Positions 1 through 8,980 of a stretch of DNA of 64,000 bases are shown piece by piece. The stretch covers positions 682,001 to 746,000 of the forward strand of contig NZ_NHRJ02000001.1 of NCBI RefSeq assembly GCF_002220865.2, read 5' to 3'. Both the position numbers and the translations under genes were made by a program. The notes beneath the pieces are model-generated. The model saw only the letters and a list, made by a program, of their open reading frames with translations. It searched no databases and was not told where the DNA came from. Position 1 is the first letter of the stretch, and each line of letters starts with the position of its first letter. This DNA is from Paenibacillus xerothermodurans (lineage in GTDB: Bacteria > Bacillota > Bacilli > Paenibacillales > NBRC-103111).

Positions 1-487
1 CCTTCATGCCAAGATGTTTGGGCGTCAGCGGTTGATTTTCACTCTTTAGCAGAACGTTCAGATCGCCGCTCGCCTCTAATATGGCAAATTCCACATCGGC
101 CAGATTAAACACGTTCTTTTTACGCAGCTCTTCCATGAGCTCATGCGAGTTATATCGTTCCTTCTGCAAATTGGCCTCCAGCACTTTGCCGTCCCGGATA
201 ACCACGCTGCCCGTTCCATCCAGCCATCGGCGCAGCTTGATGTTTCTAAGCGTTACATACTCCATCGCCAGCGGCACCGTAAACCAGACCAACAGTGCCA
301 CCACCCCATACATGTAGGGGGCCTCCACATCCGTGGAAATAAAGCCGGCCAGCTCCCCCAGCGTGATGCCAGTTATGTATTCGAAAAATGTGAGCTGTGA
401 AATTTGCTTTTTGCCGAGTATGCGGGTGAGTATGAACAACATGAAAACAGCGCTCAGTGATCTGATGACTATCTCTACCCAGCCCAA
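1..487 (-). CDS. DUF421 (YetF-like) membrane protein, 3' end outside window
   Basis: Open frame of 162 codons running off the left edge. It starts at a TTG at 487 preceded by GGAGGAG about 9 nt upstream. The translation has the DUF421 pattern: an N-terminal membrane part with RILGKKQISQLTFFEY, two further hydrophobic stretches, then a soluble domain with GSVVIRDGKVLE and a FNLADVEFAILEASGDL segment. It is clearly a paralogue of the DUF421 protein at 20195-20878, which carries the matching RVLGKKEISQLTAFDF. Family role is poorly known; Bacillus members are linked to spore or envelope functions. The C-terminus is not visible. Confidence 0.85.
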   Translation of the reverse strand, partial: MGWVEIVIRSLSAVFMLFILTRILGKKQISQLTFFEYITGITLGELAGFISTDVEAPYMYGVVALLVWFTVPLAMEYVTLRNIKLRRWLDGTGSVVIRDGKVLEANLQKERYNSHELMEELRKKNVFNLADVEFAILEASGDLNVLLKSENQPLTPKHLGMK

Positions 488-712
488 CCTGATTCACTCC
501 TCCCAGCCATTTTGACGCAACGTTTAAATTATTTGCCAAAGCAGCCGCAGTTATAAAATGTGAAGAAAGCAAGTTTTACCAAACGTGATTGCTCTGCTCA
601 CCGCTCGCGAGACTTGGCCCGCAGAACTTCGTTCATCCAAAAAAAAACCTTGCCGCAGCCGATTGACATTCGTCTGCACAAGGCTAAAAGGTCCGGATAG
701 TTCGTATAACGC

Positions 713-790
713 TCACAGGCACAAAACCAGCAATACAATCAATAAGATGAAAAGCACAAGCGCGGTTATAGCCCATGTCCACTTATCCAT
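713..790 (-). CDS. Candidate 25-residue single-span membrane peptide
   Basis: ATG at 790 has GGGAG 9 nt upstream and the frame ends at TGA 713-715. The product starts MDKWTWAITALV and is hydrophobic to its end, giving one complete membrane span with a short charged N-terminus. It is far below usual gene-calling thresholds. Good start context plus a fully hydrophobic composition argue for a real microprotein, but no homologue is recognised, so chance cannot be excluded. Confidence 0.4.
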   Translation of the reverse strand: MDKWTWAITALVLFILLIVLLVLCL

Positions 791-1000
791 ACAAAGTCGC
801 TCCCATCTGCGTGGTTAGTATGACGTGCACTATGTTATGCGTGCAGGTTGGTCCTGGTATGTGCGGCTGCCTGCGGAAATTGAATACCAAGGAAACGATT
901 TCGCTGCGCGTGCGCACGATGTCTGCAGTCAGCCGCCCCGCGGAAGCTGTTCTCCGTGGTTCTGGTACGGGTGTGCATCGGCCAGCCCAGTGTAACAAAG

Positions 1001-1030
1001 AAAAAACGCCGCCTGCGCGAGCAGACGACG
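1001..1030 (-). terminator. Rho-independent terminator
   Basis: On the minus strand a 10-bp stem (1021-1030 with 1007-1016, two G-U pairs, TCGC loop) is followed by six Ts (1006-1001). It lies 210 bp beyond the stop of the RCC1-repeat gene and directly after the structured element at 1044-1111. Confidence 0.8.
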
Positions 1031-1043
1031 TGTTTGTATGATC

Positions 1044-1111
1044 CAGTGGCGGCCCCTGGGAAGCCCTTTGTGCTTCCGTCCTAATAAGCGTACGGCAGTG
1101 TGCCGCCACTG
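1044..1111. repeat. Long perfect inverted repeat enclosing a second hairpin; candidate structured RNA
   Basis: CAGTGGCGGC at 1044-1053 is perfectly complementary to GCCGCCACTG at 1102-1111. Inside lies GGAAGC (1059-1064) pairing with GCTTCC (1072-1077) around a 7-nt loop. On the minus strand the 68-nt element sits 13 nt before the terminator at 1001-1030, so a transcript could fold into a closed, branched structure ending in the terminator. It matches no riboswitch I can name and is best described as a candidate 3'-UTR element or small RNA. Confidence 0.45.
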
Positions 1112-1240
1112 TTTGACGTTAGCCAGCGCTCGATAACAGTACGGCCCGGCGCTCGGCTGGCTGTATGTTCGGGGGCAAAATCACCGCTGCCAAGCCCCCT
1201 GCACGGATGCCCTTTCCGCTCGACTATTTGCAGCGCAAAT

Positions 1241-3688
1241 TCATCCGTCACGGCAACTGCCTGCCATGTTTGTCTCCAACCAGCGGCCGACCGTGTGGCC
1301 GAACGAGCGCGCCCATCCGGTCACAGCTGCCGGAACGGCACGGTTCTTGAAATTGCCGTCACCGAGCTGGCCGGCCATATTTGCGCCCCATGTCCATACG
1401 GTGCCGTCCGCCGAAACGGCGGCGGAGTGGCCGCCCCCGGCGGCGATGAACGACACGAAGTGGACGGCTTGTGCCCAAACCGGTCTCCGGCGGTTCGTCG
1501 TGCTGGCATCGCCGAGCTGCCCATAGGCGTTGTACCCCCATGCCCATACCGTGCCGTCCGATGTGACTGCCAACGAGTGATAACTCCCAGCCGCTATCGC
1601 GGTGGCGTCTTGGATGTCCAGCACTTTGACCGGCTCCAGTCGATTCGACGTGGAATCGTTACCCAACTGCCCGAAAGCATTGTAGCCCCAAGCCAACACG
1701 GCGCCATCTGCGGTGAGCGCGAGCGAATGATTTTTGCCGGCGGCAATAGCCTTTACCGTACCTGTTCCTGTCAGCTGAATCACTTCGCGCCGCATTGCAG
1801 TAGTGCCGTCCCCAAGCTGGCCGTTGGTATTATCACCCCACGACCAGACGCTGCCGTCAGCAGCCAAGGCGAGCGCATGGTTATAGCCTGCGGCGATGGC
1901 TGTAATACGGCTTAAGCCGGGAATCTGCACTGGAATGTTGCTGGAGGTTGACGTTCGGTCGGCAAATTGTCCGAACGAATTGTCCCCGACAGCCCATACC
2001 GTACCGTCTTTTCTCAAGGCGATGGTAAACAGGCTGCCGCCGGCAATATCGGTCACATCGGTGAGCAGCGGTGCCGCACCCGGCAGATTTCTGTCCGACG
2101 CAGTGGTGTCCCCTAACTGTCCGCGCAAATTATAGCCCCAGCTCCAAACCGTGCCGTCAGCTTTCAGCACCACGGCGTGAGAGGTACCGGCTGTGACAGA
2201 GGCAACTTCATCCAGCCCACTGACAGCCGCCGGTGTATTTTTCACGCTGCCCGTACCAAGGCCAAGCTGCCCAAACACGTTCTCTCCCCACGACCACAGT
2301 TTGTTATTTTTCCAAAGCAGATTGAAGGCTTCTCCGGACGCGAGCGGATTGCTCCGCAGAACGGTTGTGAAGCTTCCACCGCCGACGACCGGGTCCGGGG
2401 GTGTCACAAGCATCTTAAATCTCGGCACAATGACCGGCAGTATCCGATTGGTGGCGGAACCGTCCCCCAACTGCCCGAGGACGCTGTTACCCCAAGTCCA
2501 CAAGGTGCCATCCGCAGTAATTGCCATAGAATGAAAATGACCGGTACCGATCAATGCGACGTCGCGTATTCCCTCAATTCGGGTGTTCACGGTGCTGTTG
2601 TCGTAATGGCTTAAGCCCAGCTGGCCATAATTGTTTAACCCCCAGGAGACCAAGGTGCGGTCTTTCAGTATGACGATCGCATGGGAGTGTCCCAGTACGA
2701 TATTCTCTGCATCCACCACGCCCACGGCTTGCGCAGGAATCGGGCGGTCGGTCTCATTTCCGTTCGCGAGCTGGCCCGAGCTGTTATACCCCCACGTCCA
2801 CACAGTGCCGTCCTCTTTGATAACGGCCGAAAAGTTGCTGCCGGCGGCAATGACCTTAGTATTGTAGGTGTAGTCAATCAGTGTCGGATAACTGGTCTGG
2901 CTTTCGGTGACAGGCTCGCCAAGCTGGCCGTAGGTGTTGTCTCCCCAGGCCAAAACGTAATTGTCCTCGTTGATGGCGAGCACATGATTGCCGCCCGACG
3001 CGATAGCCTTCACCCCCGTAGGATAGTCCAATTGCACGGGCTTGAGCTTATCCAAGTGAGCTTTGTCGCCCAGCTGTCCCTTAGCATTGTCGCCCCAGGT
3101 TACGAGCGTACCGTCGCGCTTGAGGGCAACCGAATGATTATTGCCTGCTGCGATAGCTGCAACGTTGCTCAGCTGCTCTATTTGGAAGGGAGTGCCGCGA
3201 GCCTCGGTGGTCCCGTCGCCCAGCTGGCCTTCGTTATTTTGCCCCCATGCCCAAACCGTGCCGTCTTTGCGAAGGGCGAGAGTGTGGTTCATGCCGGCAG
3301 CTACCGCTGTTATGTCGAACAGCTCTTTGACTTGCGTGGGAGCGTAACGGTACACATTAGGGTCTGTGCCCAGCTTCCCGTGCAAGCCGTCGCCCCATGT
3401 CCACACCGTGCCGTCGTTTTTCACCGCTACCGTGTGGCCTAACCCTCCCGTCACTTGCGCGTATCCCAACGCCGCTTTGAACGCACCTGTTGAGGCACCG
3501 GAAGCGGCCGACTCGGTGTCGGCGGTTTCCTGAGCCGCGGAGGCCGGCACAAGGCTGGCCGCGGCCGCGCGGTCTGCAATGGGAAGTATCAGCAAGAAAA
3601 GTACCACTGCGACAAGTGCCGCGCCGCCCCGACGGTAAACCTGCTGCCACTTTTTACTATTGTTGTGCTGAAAACAAGTGCCAACCAT
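1241..3688 (-). CDS. Exported RCC1-repeat protein, two predicted seven-bladed propellers
   Basis: 815 residues. An N-terminal positively charged stretch and hydrophobic segment (about 18-42) look like a signal peptide or anchor, so the protein is probably at the cell surface. The rest is RCC1/ATS1 repeats of the pattern AAG..H..AL..DGTVW.WG.N..GQLG. I count fourteen: seven, then a linker near PDPVVGGGS, then seven more, the first of which is degenerate. That fits two tandem seven-bladed beta-propellers. RCC1 repeats in bacteria generally bind proteins or polymers, so an adhesive or scaffold role is likely, not a GTPase-exchange role. The gene starts 22 bp after the RND pump gene and is probably co-transcribed with it. 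Confidence 0.85.
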   Translation of the reverse strand: MVGTCFQHNNSKKWQQVYRRGGAALVAVVLFLLILPIADRAAAASLVPASAAQETADTESAASGASTGAFKAALGYAQVTGGLGHTVAVKNDGTVWTWGDGLHGKLGTDPNVYRYAPTQVKELFDITAVAAGMNHTLALRKDGTVWAWGQNNEGQLGDGTTEARGTPFQIEQLSNVAAIAAGNNHSVALKRDGTLVTWGDNAKGQLGDKAHLDKLKPVQLDYPTGVKAIASGGNHVLAINEDNYVLAWGDNTYGQLGEPVTESQTSYPTLIDYTYNTKVIAAGSNFSAVIKEDGTVWTWGYNSSGQLANGNETDRPIPAQAVGVVDAENIVLGHSHAIVILKDRTLVSWGLNNYGQLGLSHYDNSTVNTRIEGIRDVALIGTGHFHSMAITADGTLWTWGNSVLGQLGDGSATNRILPVIVPRFKMLVTPPDPVVGGGSFTTVLRSNPLASGEAFNLLWKNNKLWSWGENVFGQLGLGTGSVKNTPAAVSGLDEVASVTAGTSHAVVLKADGTVWSWGYNLRGQLGDTTASDRNLPGAAPLLTDVTDIAGGSLFTIALRKDGTVWAVGDNSFGQFADRTSTSSNIPVQIPGLSRITAIAAGYNHALALAADGSVWSWGDNTNGQLGDGTTAMRREVIQLTGTGTVKAIAAGKNHSLALTADGAVLAWGYNAFGQLGNDSTSNRLEPVKVLDIQDATAIAAGSYHSLAVTSDGTVWAWGYNAYGQLGDASTTNRRRPVWAQAVHFVSFIAAGGGHSAAVSADGTVWTWGANMAGQLGDGNFKNRAVPAAVTGWARSFGHTVGRWLETNMAGSCRDG

Positions 3689-3709
3689 GCTAATACATCC
3701 CCGCCTTCG

Positions 3710-6700
3710 TCATTTATTGATGCTTTGCTGCCGTGCTCCATGGTTCCGCGGCAGGGCCGGCGGCGTGTGACGCCTCCATTTGCTTCGCAGTGTATCCTTC
3801 CATCCGTCCATTAACGTATACACGACAGGGACGAGCACCAACGTAATCAGCGTGGAAGTGGTCAATCCGAATGCCACCACGGTCGCCATTGACGCTTGCG
3901 CCGCCGCACCTTCGCCAAAACCTACCACCAAAGGTATCATTGCGAGCACGGTGGTCCCTGTCGTCATGAGAATCGGCCGCAAACGCACCCTTCCAGCCTC
4001 CATTAACGCATCATGCAAACTGCAGCCCTTTGTTCGCAATTGATTTGTGTAATCGATGAGTACAATTGCGTTGTTCACGACGATACCGACCAGCATGATC
4101 ATCCCCATGATAGAGTTCATATTGATGGTGCGATTCGTCAGGTACAGTCCCAGAATCGCCCCGATAAAGGTTGGAGGCAGGGAGAACATGATGATAAACG
4201 GCCCGTATAACGATTCGAATTGGCTCGCCATAACCATATACACGAGGACTACCGACAAACCTAGCATAAGGTACAAGCTGTTGAATGTGTCGTTGGAGCT
4301 GTTCTGCGACCCCAGCGTAATGGCATAGCCATCGGGCGGTTGGATCGTTGCGAGCCGATCCTCCACCAGCTTCGACACGTCGCCCGCGGGGGCTCCGGAT
4401 ACGGCTGCCTGCACGGTAGCCACGCGTTCCTGATCGATATGACGAATCTGGGCGGGGCCAAAGCCCGGCTCAACCTTCGCCACTGCGTACAGCGGAATCT
4501 GAGCGCCTGAGTTTGATGTGATAACTATTTGATTCAAGTTTTCCAGATTATTGGTAAATTCCGACGGATACTTCACCAGGACCGATATCTGCGTGTCGCC
4601 CGTCTTAAAGTTAGTCGCCACGGAGCCTTGATACGCGGTGCGCAGGGAGGTCATGATTTCTCGCACGGAAATGCCGTAGTATGCCGCAGCTTCACGATCG
4701 ATCGTCATATCAAATTGCGGAATGCTGCGCTCCAGCGTGTTCTGTACGTTTCTTAGCGACGGAATCGCGCGCAGTTCTTCTGCTACCATGTCACCCAGCT
4801 TTCTCAACACCGACATATCCGGTCCGCTCAGGTTTACCTGAATATCGCCGCCTCCTCCTCCCCCGCCGCCCAAACCCGGCATGCGAATGGATGAACGGCT
4901 GTTAACGGAAATTTGCGCTCCCGGATTGCCGTTGGTCATGGTGCGAATCTGTTCCACGATCTGCTCTGTCTTCAGTTCCCTTTGTCCGAGCGGCTTCAAC
5001 ATAACGGAAATGCTGGCCGAGTTTGTCGCCGCGCTTTGATAAGCTCCTCCGCCCCCGCCGCCTACTGTTGTGAAAATGGACTCAATGTCCGGCATATCCT
5101 TAATCAAGCCTTCCACTTTAGACGCTAGCGCGTTGGTGTTTTCAAATTTGGTTCCCTGCGCCAAGCTGATATTTATGTTGATTTGGCCTTCATCTGTTCT
5201 GGGAGTTATCTCGGTGCCCACCGAGCCCGCCAAAAATACACTGCCAACCAGCAGTGCAGCCGTGATCGCAACCACGGTCGCCCGGTGCGCGAGCGACCAC
5301 CTGAGGATAGCGCCGTACCTGTTGGTCATACGCTGCATGCCCCTGCCGAACCAGACTGCAGGGTTGTAGGACTTACCTGTGGGCAGTGCCTCTTGGTGCC
5401 CTTTTTTCAGCAGCTTGGCTGCTAACATGGGAACGAGCGTGATCGCTGCGAATAAGGCGGCGACATGTGAAAAGCTGACGGTAAGCGCCATGGGCACAAA
5501 GAAGTTTTTAATTAAGCCGTCGATAAATAGCGTCGGGGCAAAAACGGCGATCTGCGCTAATGCCGACGCCAATACCGCCGTGCCCACCTCTGCTGTCCCC
5601 TGTTTGGCCGCTTCTACAGGGGACAGGCCCTCCTCTTTTTTCCTATAAATGCTTTCCAGAACAACAACGGCAAAATCGACTAGTGAGCCCAAGCCCAACG
5701 CTAGTCCGCCGAGCGTGATCGTATTCATGGTTTGATCCGAGAAGAACATCATACTGAATGTGCTGACCACTGAAATCGGGATGACCACGCCTATGATCAA
5801 TGTGGCTCGCACGCTGTTCAAGAACAGCATGAGAATGATGACGGAAAATATGGCGCCAAGCAGAGTGTGCTCGATCACTGTGTGGATAGAGCCTTTGATA
5901 TATTTCGATGTATCGTTCAATATGTCCATCTTCACGCCATCCGGAAAATCTTTTTGTATATCGTCCATCATTGTCCGAATGCTGTCCGCCACCGCAACCG
6001 TATTGCCATCGGACTGCTTCTGCACTGAAATGCCTACGCTCTGCTCGCCATTGCGTCTGGATTCAAATGTCACATCCTGATAGGTATCGATGATTTTCCC
6101 TAATTCACCAATGGGTATGGTTTGCCCGCGGGCCAGATTGACTCTCACCTGCGCAATCTCAGCAGTCGATTTAAACTCTCCCTTGATACTTAACGGTACG
6201 AGCTGATTGCCTTTATATACAAGACCGGCATCCATCGACTGGTTGTCATTGCTTAACGCTGACGTCACCTGATTAGACGTGAGTCCGTATTGAGTGAGCT
6301 TATTCTGGTCCAACAGCAGCTGAATCTGCCGTACACGGCCGCCGGTGACATTGACGGAAGCGACCCCGTTAGCGCGCTGGACCGCCGGGCTGACCACGTT
6401 GTCCGCGAGATCCCGCAGAGCCGTCAGCTCCACATCAGTGCCATACAGCGCTAAGCTCATGATCGGCTGGCTGTTAGGATCCGCGCGTGACACAACAGGA
6501 GCCTCCGCATCATCCGGAAGCTGCCGGCTGACCCGATCTAGCCGGTCCCGCATTGTAAGCGTAGCCTCGCTGATATCCGTACCGAAATTGAACTGTACGG
6601 TGACATTGCTCGAACCCGTTCGGGAGTTCGATGTCACGGACGAGACATTGGCTATGGTAGCCATCGACGCCTCCACCCGCTTGGTCACCTGATTTTCAAC

Positions 6701-6874
6701 CTGCTCTGGGGAGGCGCCCGGCCAACTGACACTGACGTTCGCCGTTGGAATTTCCATGTTCGGATACAGGTCCACCGGAAGCAAAGGAGCTGCAATGGAA
6801 CCGAGGATCACCAAACCGATCATCAGCATAAATATTGTGATCGGGCGGTTCACTGAAAAATTGGCGAAATTCAC
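3710..6874 (-). CDS. RND-family (AcrB/SwrC-like) efflux transporter
   Basis: 1054 residues, the usual size for an HAE1-type RND pump. The N-terminus (NRPITIFMLMIGLVILG) is the first membrane span, followed by the porter domain, a central membrane block, a second porter domain and a C-terminal membrane block with NAIVLIDY and RLRPILMT. The start is GTG at 6874, overlapping the upstream stop as GTGA. The TM4 segment reads GSLVDFAVVVLE, so the second of the two aspartates usual in AcrB (VDDA) is Phe here. Two runs of six to eight glycines sit in the second porter half. Substrate cannot be predicted; the Bacillus relative SwrC handles surfactin and similar amphiphiles. Confidence 0.93.
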   Translation of the reverse strand: MNFANFSVNRPITIFMLMIGLVILGSIAAPLLPVDLYPNMEIPTANVSVSWPGASPEQVENQVTKRVEASMATIANVSSVTSNSRTGSSNVTVQFNFGTDISEATLTMRDRLDRVSRQLPDDAEAPVVSRADPNSQPIMSLALYGTDVELTALRDLADNVVSPAVQRANGVASVNVTGGRVRQIQLLLDQNKLTQYGLTSNQVTSALSNDNQSMDAGLVYKGNQLVPLSIKGEFKSTAEIAQVRVNLARGQTIPIGELGKIIDTYQDVTFESRRNGEQSVGISVQKQSDGNTVAVADSIRTMMDDIQKDFPDGVKMDILNDTSKYIKGSIHTVIEHTLLGAIFSVIILMLFLNSVRATLIIGVVIPISVVSTFSMMFFSDQTMNTITLGGLALGLGSLVDFAVVVLESIYRKKEEGLSPVEAAKQGTAEVGTAVLASALAQIAVFAPTLFIDGLIKNFFVPMALTVSFSHVAALFAAITLVPMLAAKLLKKGHQEALPTGKSYNPAVWFGRGMQRMTNRYGAILRWSLAHRATVVAITAALLVGSVFLAGSVGTEITPRTDEGQININISLAQGTKFENTNALASKVEGLIKDMPDIESIFTTVGGGGGGAYQSAATNSASISVMLKPLGQRELKTEQIVEQIRTMTNGNPGAQISVNSRSSIRMPGLGGGGGGGGDIQVNLSGPDMSVLRKLGDMVAEELRAIPSLRNVQNTLERSIPQFDMTIDREAAAYYGISVREIMTSLRTAYQGSVATNFKTGDTQISVLVKYPSEFTNNLENLNQIVITSNSGAQIPLYAVAKVEPGFGPAQIRHIDQERVATVQAAVSGAPAGDVSKLVEDRLATIQPPDGYAITLGSQNSSNDTFNSLYLMLGLSVVLVYMVMASQFESLYGPFIIMFSLPPTFIGAILGLYLTNRTINMNSIMGMIMLVGIVVNNAIVLIDYTNQLRTKGCSLHDALMEAGRVRLRPILMTTGTTVLAMIPLVVGFGEGAAAQASMATVVAFGLTTSTLITLVLVPVVYTLMDGWKDTLRSKWRRHTPPALPRNHGARQQSINK

Positions 6875-8898
6875 CAGCCTCCACCTGCTCTCGGTGACTC
6901 ACTCACGGCCCCGCTGCCTGAGGCACCCGGCCTGTCCGCCGGCGCTCCGTCATCTTTCGCCTTTCGAGGCCGAAGCTCGCCCTGTGGCTGTTCGCCCGGT
7001 CTGTTATTTGCCGCGGGCGCGCCTTGGCCGGGAGCCTCGCGGTCCTGGGGTTTGCGCCCGTTCTGCGGTGTCTCCTGCCCCGGCTGAACCACCTGCACGG
7101 CTGCTTTATCCGACAACAGCTCCTGGCCTGCTACGACGAGCTCGTCACCTTCGGACAAGCCGCTCGTGATCTCAAACAGGGAGCTTGTCAACGTACCGAC
7201 CTTGACCGCGACCCTTTTAGCCCGGCCGTCTTGTACAACAAACACAGCGTTGCCGCTGGGCTGGCTCAGGACAGCGTCAGCGGGGACCATAATGGCCGTG
7301 CGGCCTTCGGCTTTCAAGCTACAGGTGGCAAACATACCCGGCAGTAGTTCCTTCTGCTCGTCGTTCACTGTAATGTCAACGCCGTAGGCCTTGGTCACTT
7401 CATCCATAGTGGGACGGATTGCCGACACAACACCATCGAACGTCTTGTCCAAAGTCGGAACGTTAACCTTCATCTCCATTCCGATTTTGATTTTCCCGAT
7501 ATTCGCCTCCGATATGTTGACCGTTGCCTGGGTTCGCTCTAATGCCGCCACTGACAAAATATTAGACTGCGCGCCGGCGTTCTGCCCGACAGGTGTGTTA
7601 ATCGAAGTGACAACGCCATCGACGGGGGACGACAGTACGCCATGCTGCAGATCCTCGACGAGCAATCGCAAATTCGTTTGTGCCTGATTGAACTGAGCGG
7701 TGCTAACGGCCACCGCGTCAGTCGATTTCGCCGCCACCAGAGCTTGCTCCTGCTGCTCAAGCTGCGCTGTAGAAACGTTCATGCTGAGCTGCCGGTTCGT
7801 TTCCGCGTTTGCCAGCGCCAGCTCATCTTTGGACAGCGTCTGCCGGCTCGTCTCAAGCGTGGCGAGGAGCGTGTTCTGCGCATTAGCCAATGTGGTCGTG
7901 TCGCGGTTCAGCTGCTCCTGCGCAATCTGGACGGATTGCGAGTTTTGTGCCGCTGTGAGATCGCTCTCTGCTTTCAACAATGCACCGGTCGCCGACGTCA
8001 GGGCGCTTGGCGTGGTCTGCTGAACTTGATCCAGTTCCAACTGGGCCTGCTGCAGACGTTGTTGGGCCGCATCTTTGTCCGCTGAGCTGCCGTTCTCGCG
8101 TGCGTTCGCATAGTTGATAATGGCCTGCTGGAGCTCGAGCCGCAATGATTCGATGGCATTGCTGGAGTTAGCCTCCGACGTTTGCAGTGCATCCTGTTGT
8201 ATGTTCAGTGCGTTCTGCGCGTTACTCAAATTAATCGTATATGTATTCAGTGCGTTGTTCAGGTTTTGCTGCGAGATTGCGACGGATTGTTTCGCGGAAG
8301 CGATAGCATTTTGCTGATCAGTGACCGCTTTATTGTAATTCGCTTGCGAGATAGCCAGCTGTTGTTTGGCCGCCTCTACGGAGTTCTGCTGCTCGGCAAT
8401 GGCCTTATCCAGGTTAGCCCGCTGTGTCGCCAGCTGTTTTTCGGCGTTAGCGACGCTGTTGGCCTGTTCATTGGTTGTCCGCTGCAGCTGCGCCGCACTA
8501 ACGGCCAAAGCGCTCTCGGATTGGGCAACCTGCTGTTCGAGTTCACTGGTGTCTATTTTCGCCAGCGGCTGACCCGTCGTCACCCTGTCTCCGGGCTTCA
8601 CCATCAGCTCCATCACCCGGCCCGCCACCCGAGATGAAACGTTGGTTGCGTACGGCGGTGTGATCGCGCCGGTGAACACCTGGCCGCCGCCCACCTCCTG
8701 CAGTTTAACGATCTGAGTCTCCACAGGAAACTGCCTCGCGGCACCCGCCCCCTGCCGCCCGGTTCCGCCCGGCTGCGCTGCTCCCCCCTCGCCGCCTGAC
8801 CCGGTGAGCAAAGTCGTGCCGAGCACAGAGACCAGTGCACACACTGCGACAGCCGTAATTATCCATTTCTTAGATACATTTTGGATCCACCTGATCAT
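6871..8898 (-). CDS. HlyD/RND-type membrane-fusion protein with extra-long coiled-coil hairpin
   Basis: 675 residues from ATG 8898, preceded by GGAGG with 7-nt spacing; an upstream in-frame start at 8940 lacks a comparable site. One N-terminal membrane anchor is followed by a lipoyl-like half (VMELMVKPGDRVTTGQPLAKI), then about 300 residues rich in Gln, Ala, Asn and Leu with heptad-like spacing, then the second lipoyl half (SSPVDGVVTSINTPVGQ) and beta-barrel domains. The C-terminus is proline- and glycine-rich. Typical RND adaptors have a much shorter hairpin. Because there is no outer membrane here, a hairpin this long could span the wall (inference). It is the first gene of the efflux operon. 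Confidence 0.9.
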   Translation of the reverse strand: MIRWIQNVSKKWIITAVAVCALVSVLGTTLLTGSGGEGGAAQPGGTGRQGAGAARQFPVETQIVKLQEVGGGQVFTGAITPPYATNVSSRVAGRVMELMVKPGDRVTTGQPLAKIDTSELEQQVAQSESALAVSAAQLQRTTNEQANSVANAEKQLATQRANLDKAIAEQQNSVEAAKQQLAISQANYNKAVTDQQNAIASAKQSVAISQQNLNNALNTYTINLSNAQNALNIQQDALQTSEANSSNAIESLRLELQQAIINYANARENGSSADKDAAQQRLQQAQLELDQVQQTTPSALTSATGALLKAESDLTAAQNSQSVQIAQEQLNRDTTTLANAQNTLLATLETSRQTLSKDELALANAETNRQLSMNVSTAQLEQQEQALVAAKSTDAVAVSTAQFNQAQTNLRLLVEDLQHGVLSSPVDGVVTSINTPVGQNAGAQSNILSVAALERTQATVNISEANIGKIKIGMEMKVNVPTLDKTFDGVVSAIRPTMDEVTKAYGVDITVNDEQKELLPGMFATCSLKAEGRTAIMVPADAVLSQPSGNAVFVVQDGRAKRVAVKVGTLTSSLFEITSGLSEGDELVVAGQELLSDKAAVQVVQPGQETPQNGRKPQDREAPGQGAPAANNRPGEQPQGELRPRKAKDDGAPADRPGASGSGAVSESPRAGGGW

Positions 8899-8980
8899 TC
8901 CATACCTCCATCTAGTACTCAGTCCGGTCCGGACAATCAATCGCCAATGCGCAAGCGGTACACTGAACTTAGCGCACAGT

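Larger units (their letters stand above)
488..1240. other. Intergenic stretch with a small ORF, a structured element and a terminator
   Basis: No ordinary-size gene is recognisable in these 750 bases. The stretch holds a 25-codon membrane ORF (713-790), a rho-independent terminator (1001-1030) and a long inverted repeat (1044-1111), each listed separately. Longer open frames here, for example 783-1109 on the minus strand, have low-complexity arginine- and proline-rich translations and no ribosome site, so they are not called. Confidence 0.6.

Noticed and set aside
783-1109. 108-codon minus-strand frame over the terminator and structured element
   Set aside because: Arg/Pro/Thr-rich translation, no ribosome site, and it runs through a rho-independent terminator.
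1100-1915. Long plus-strand open frame opposite the RCC1-repeat gene (and similar ones at 2681-3442)
   Set aside because: It mirrors the repeats of the minus-strand gene; the translation is repetitive in antisense fashion and lacks a ribosome site.
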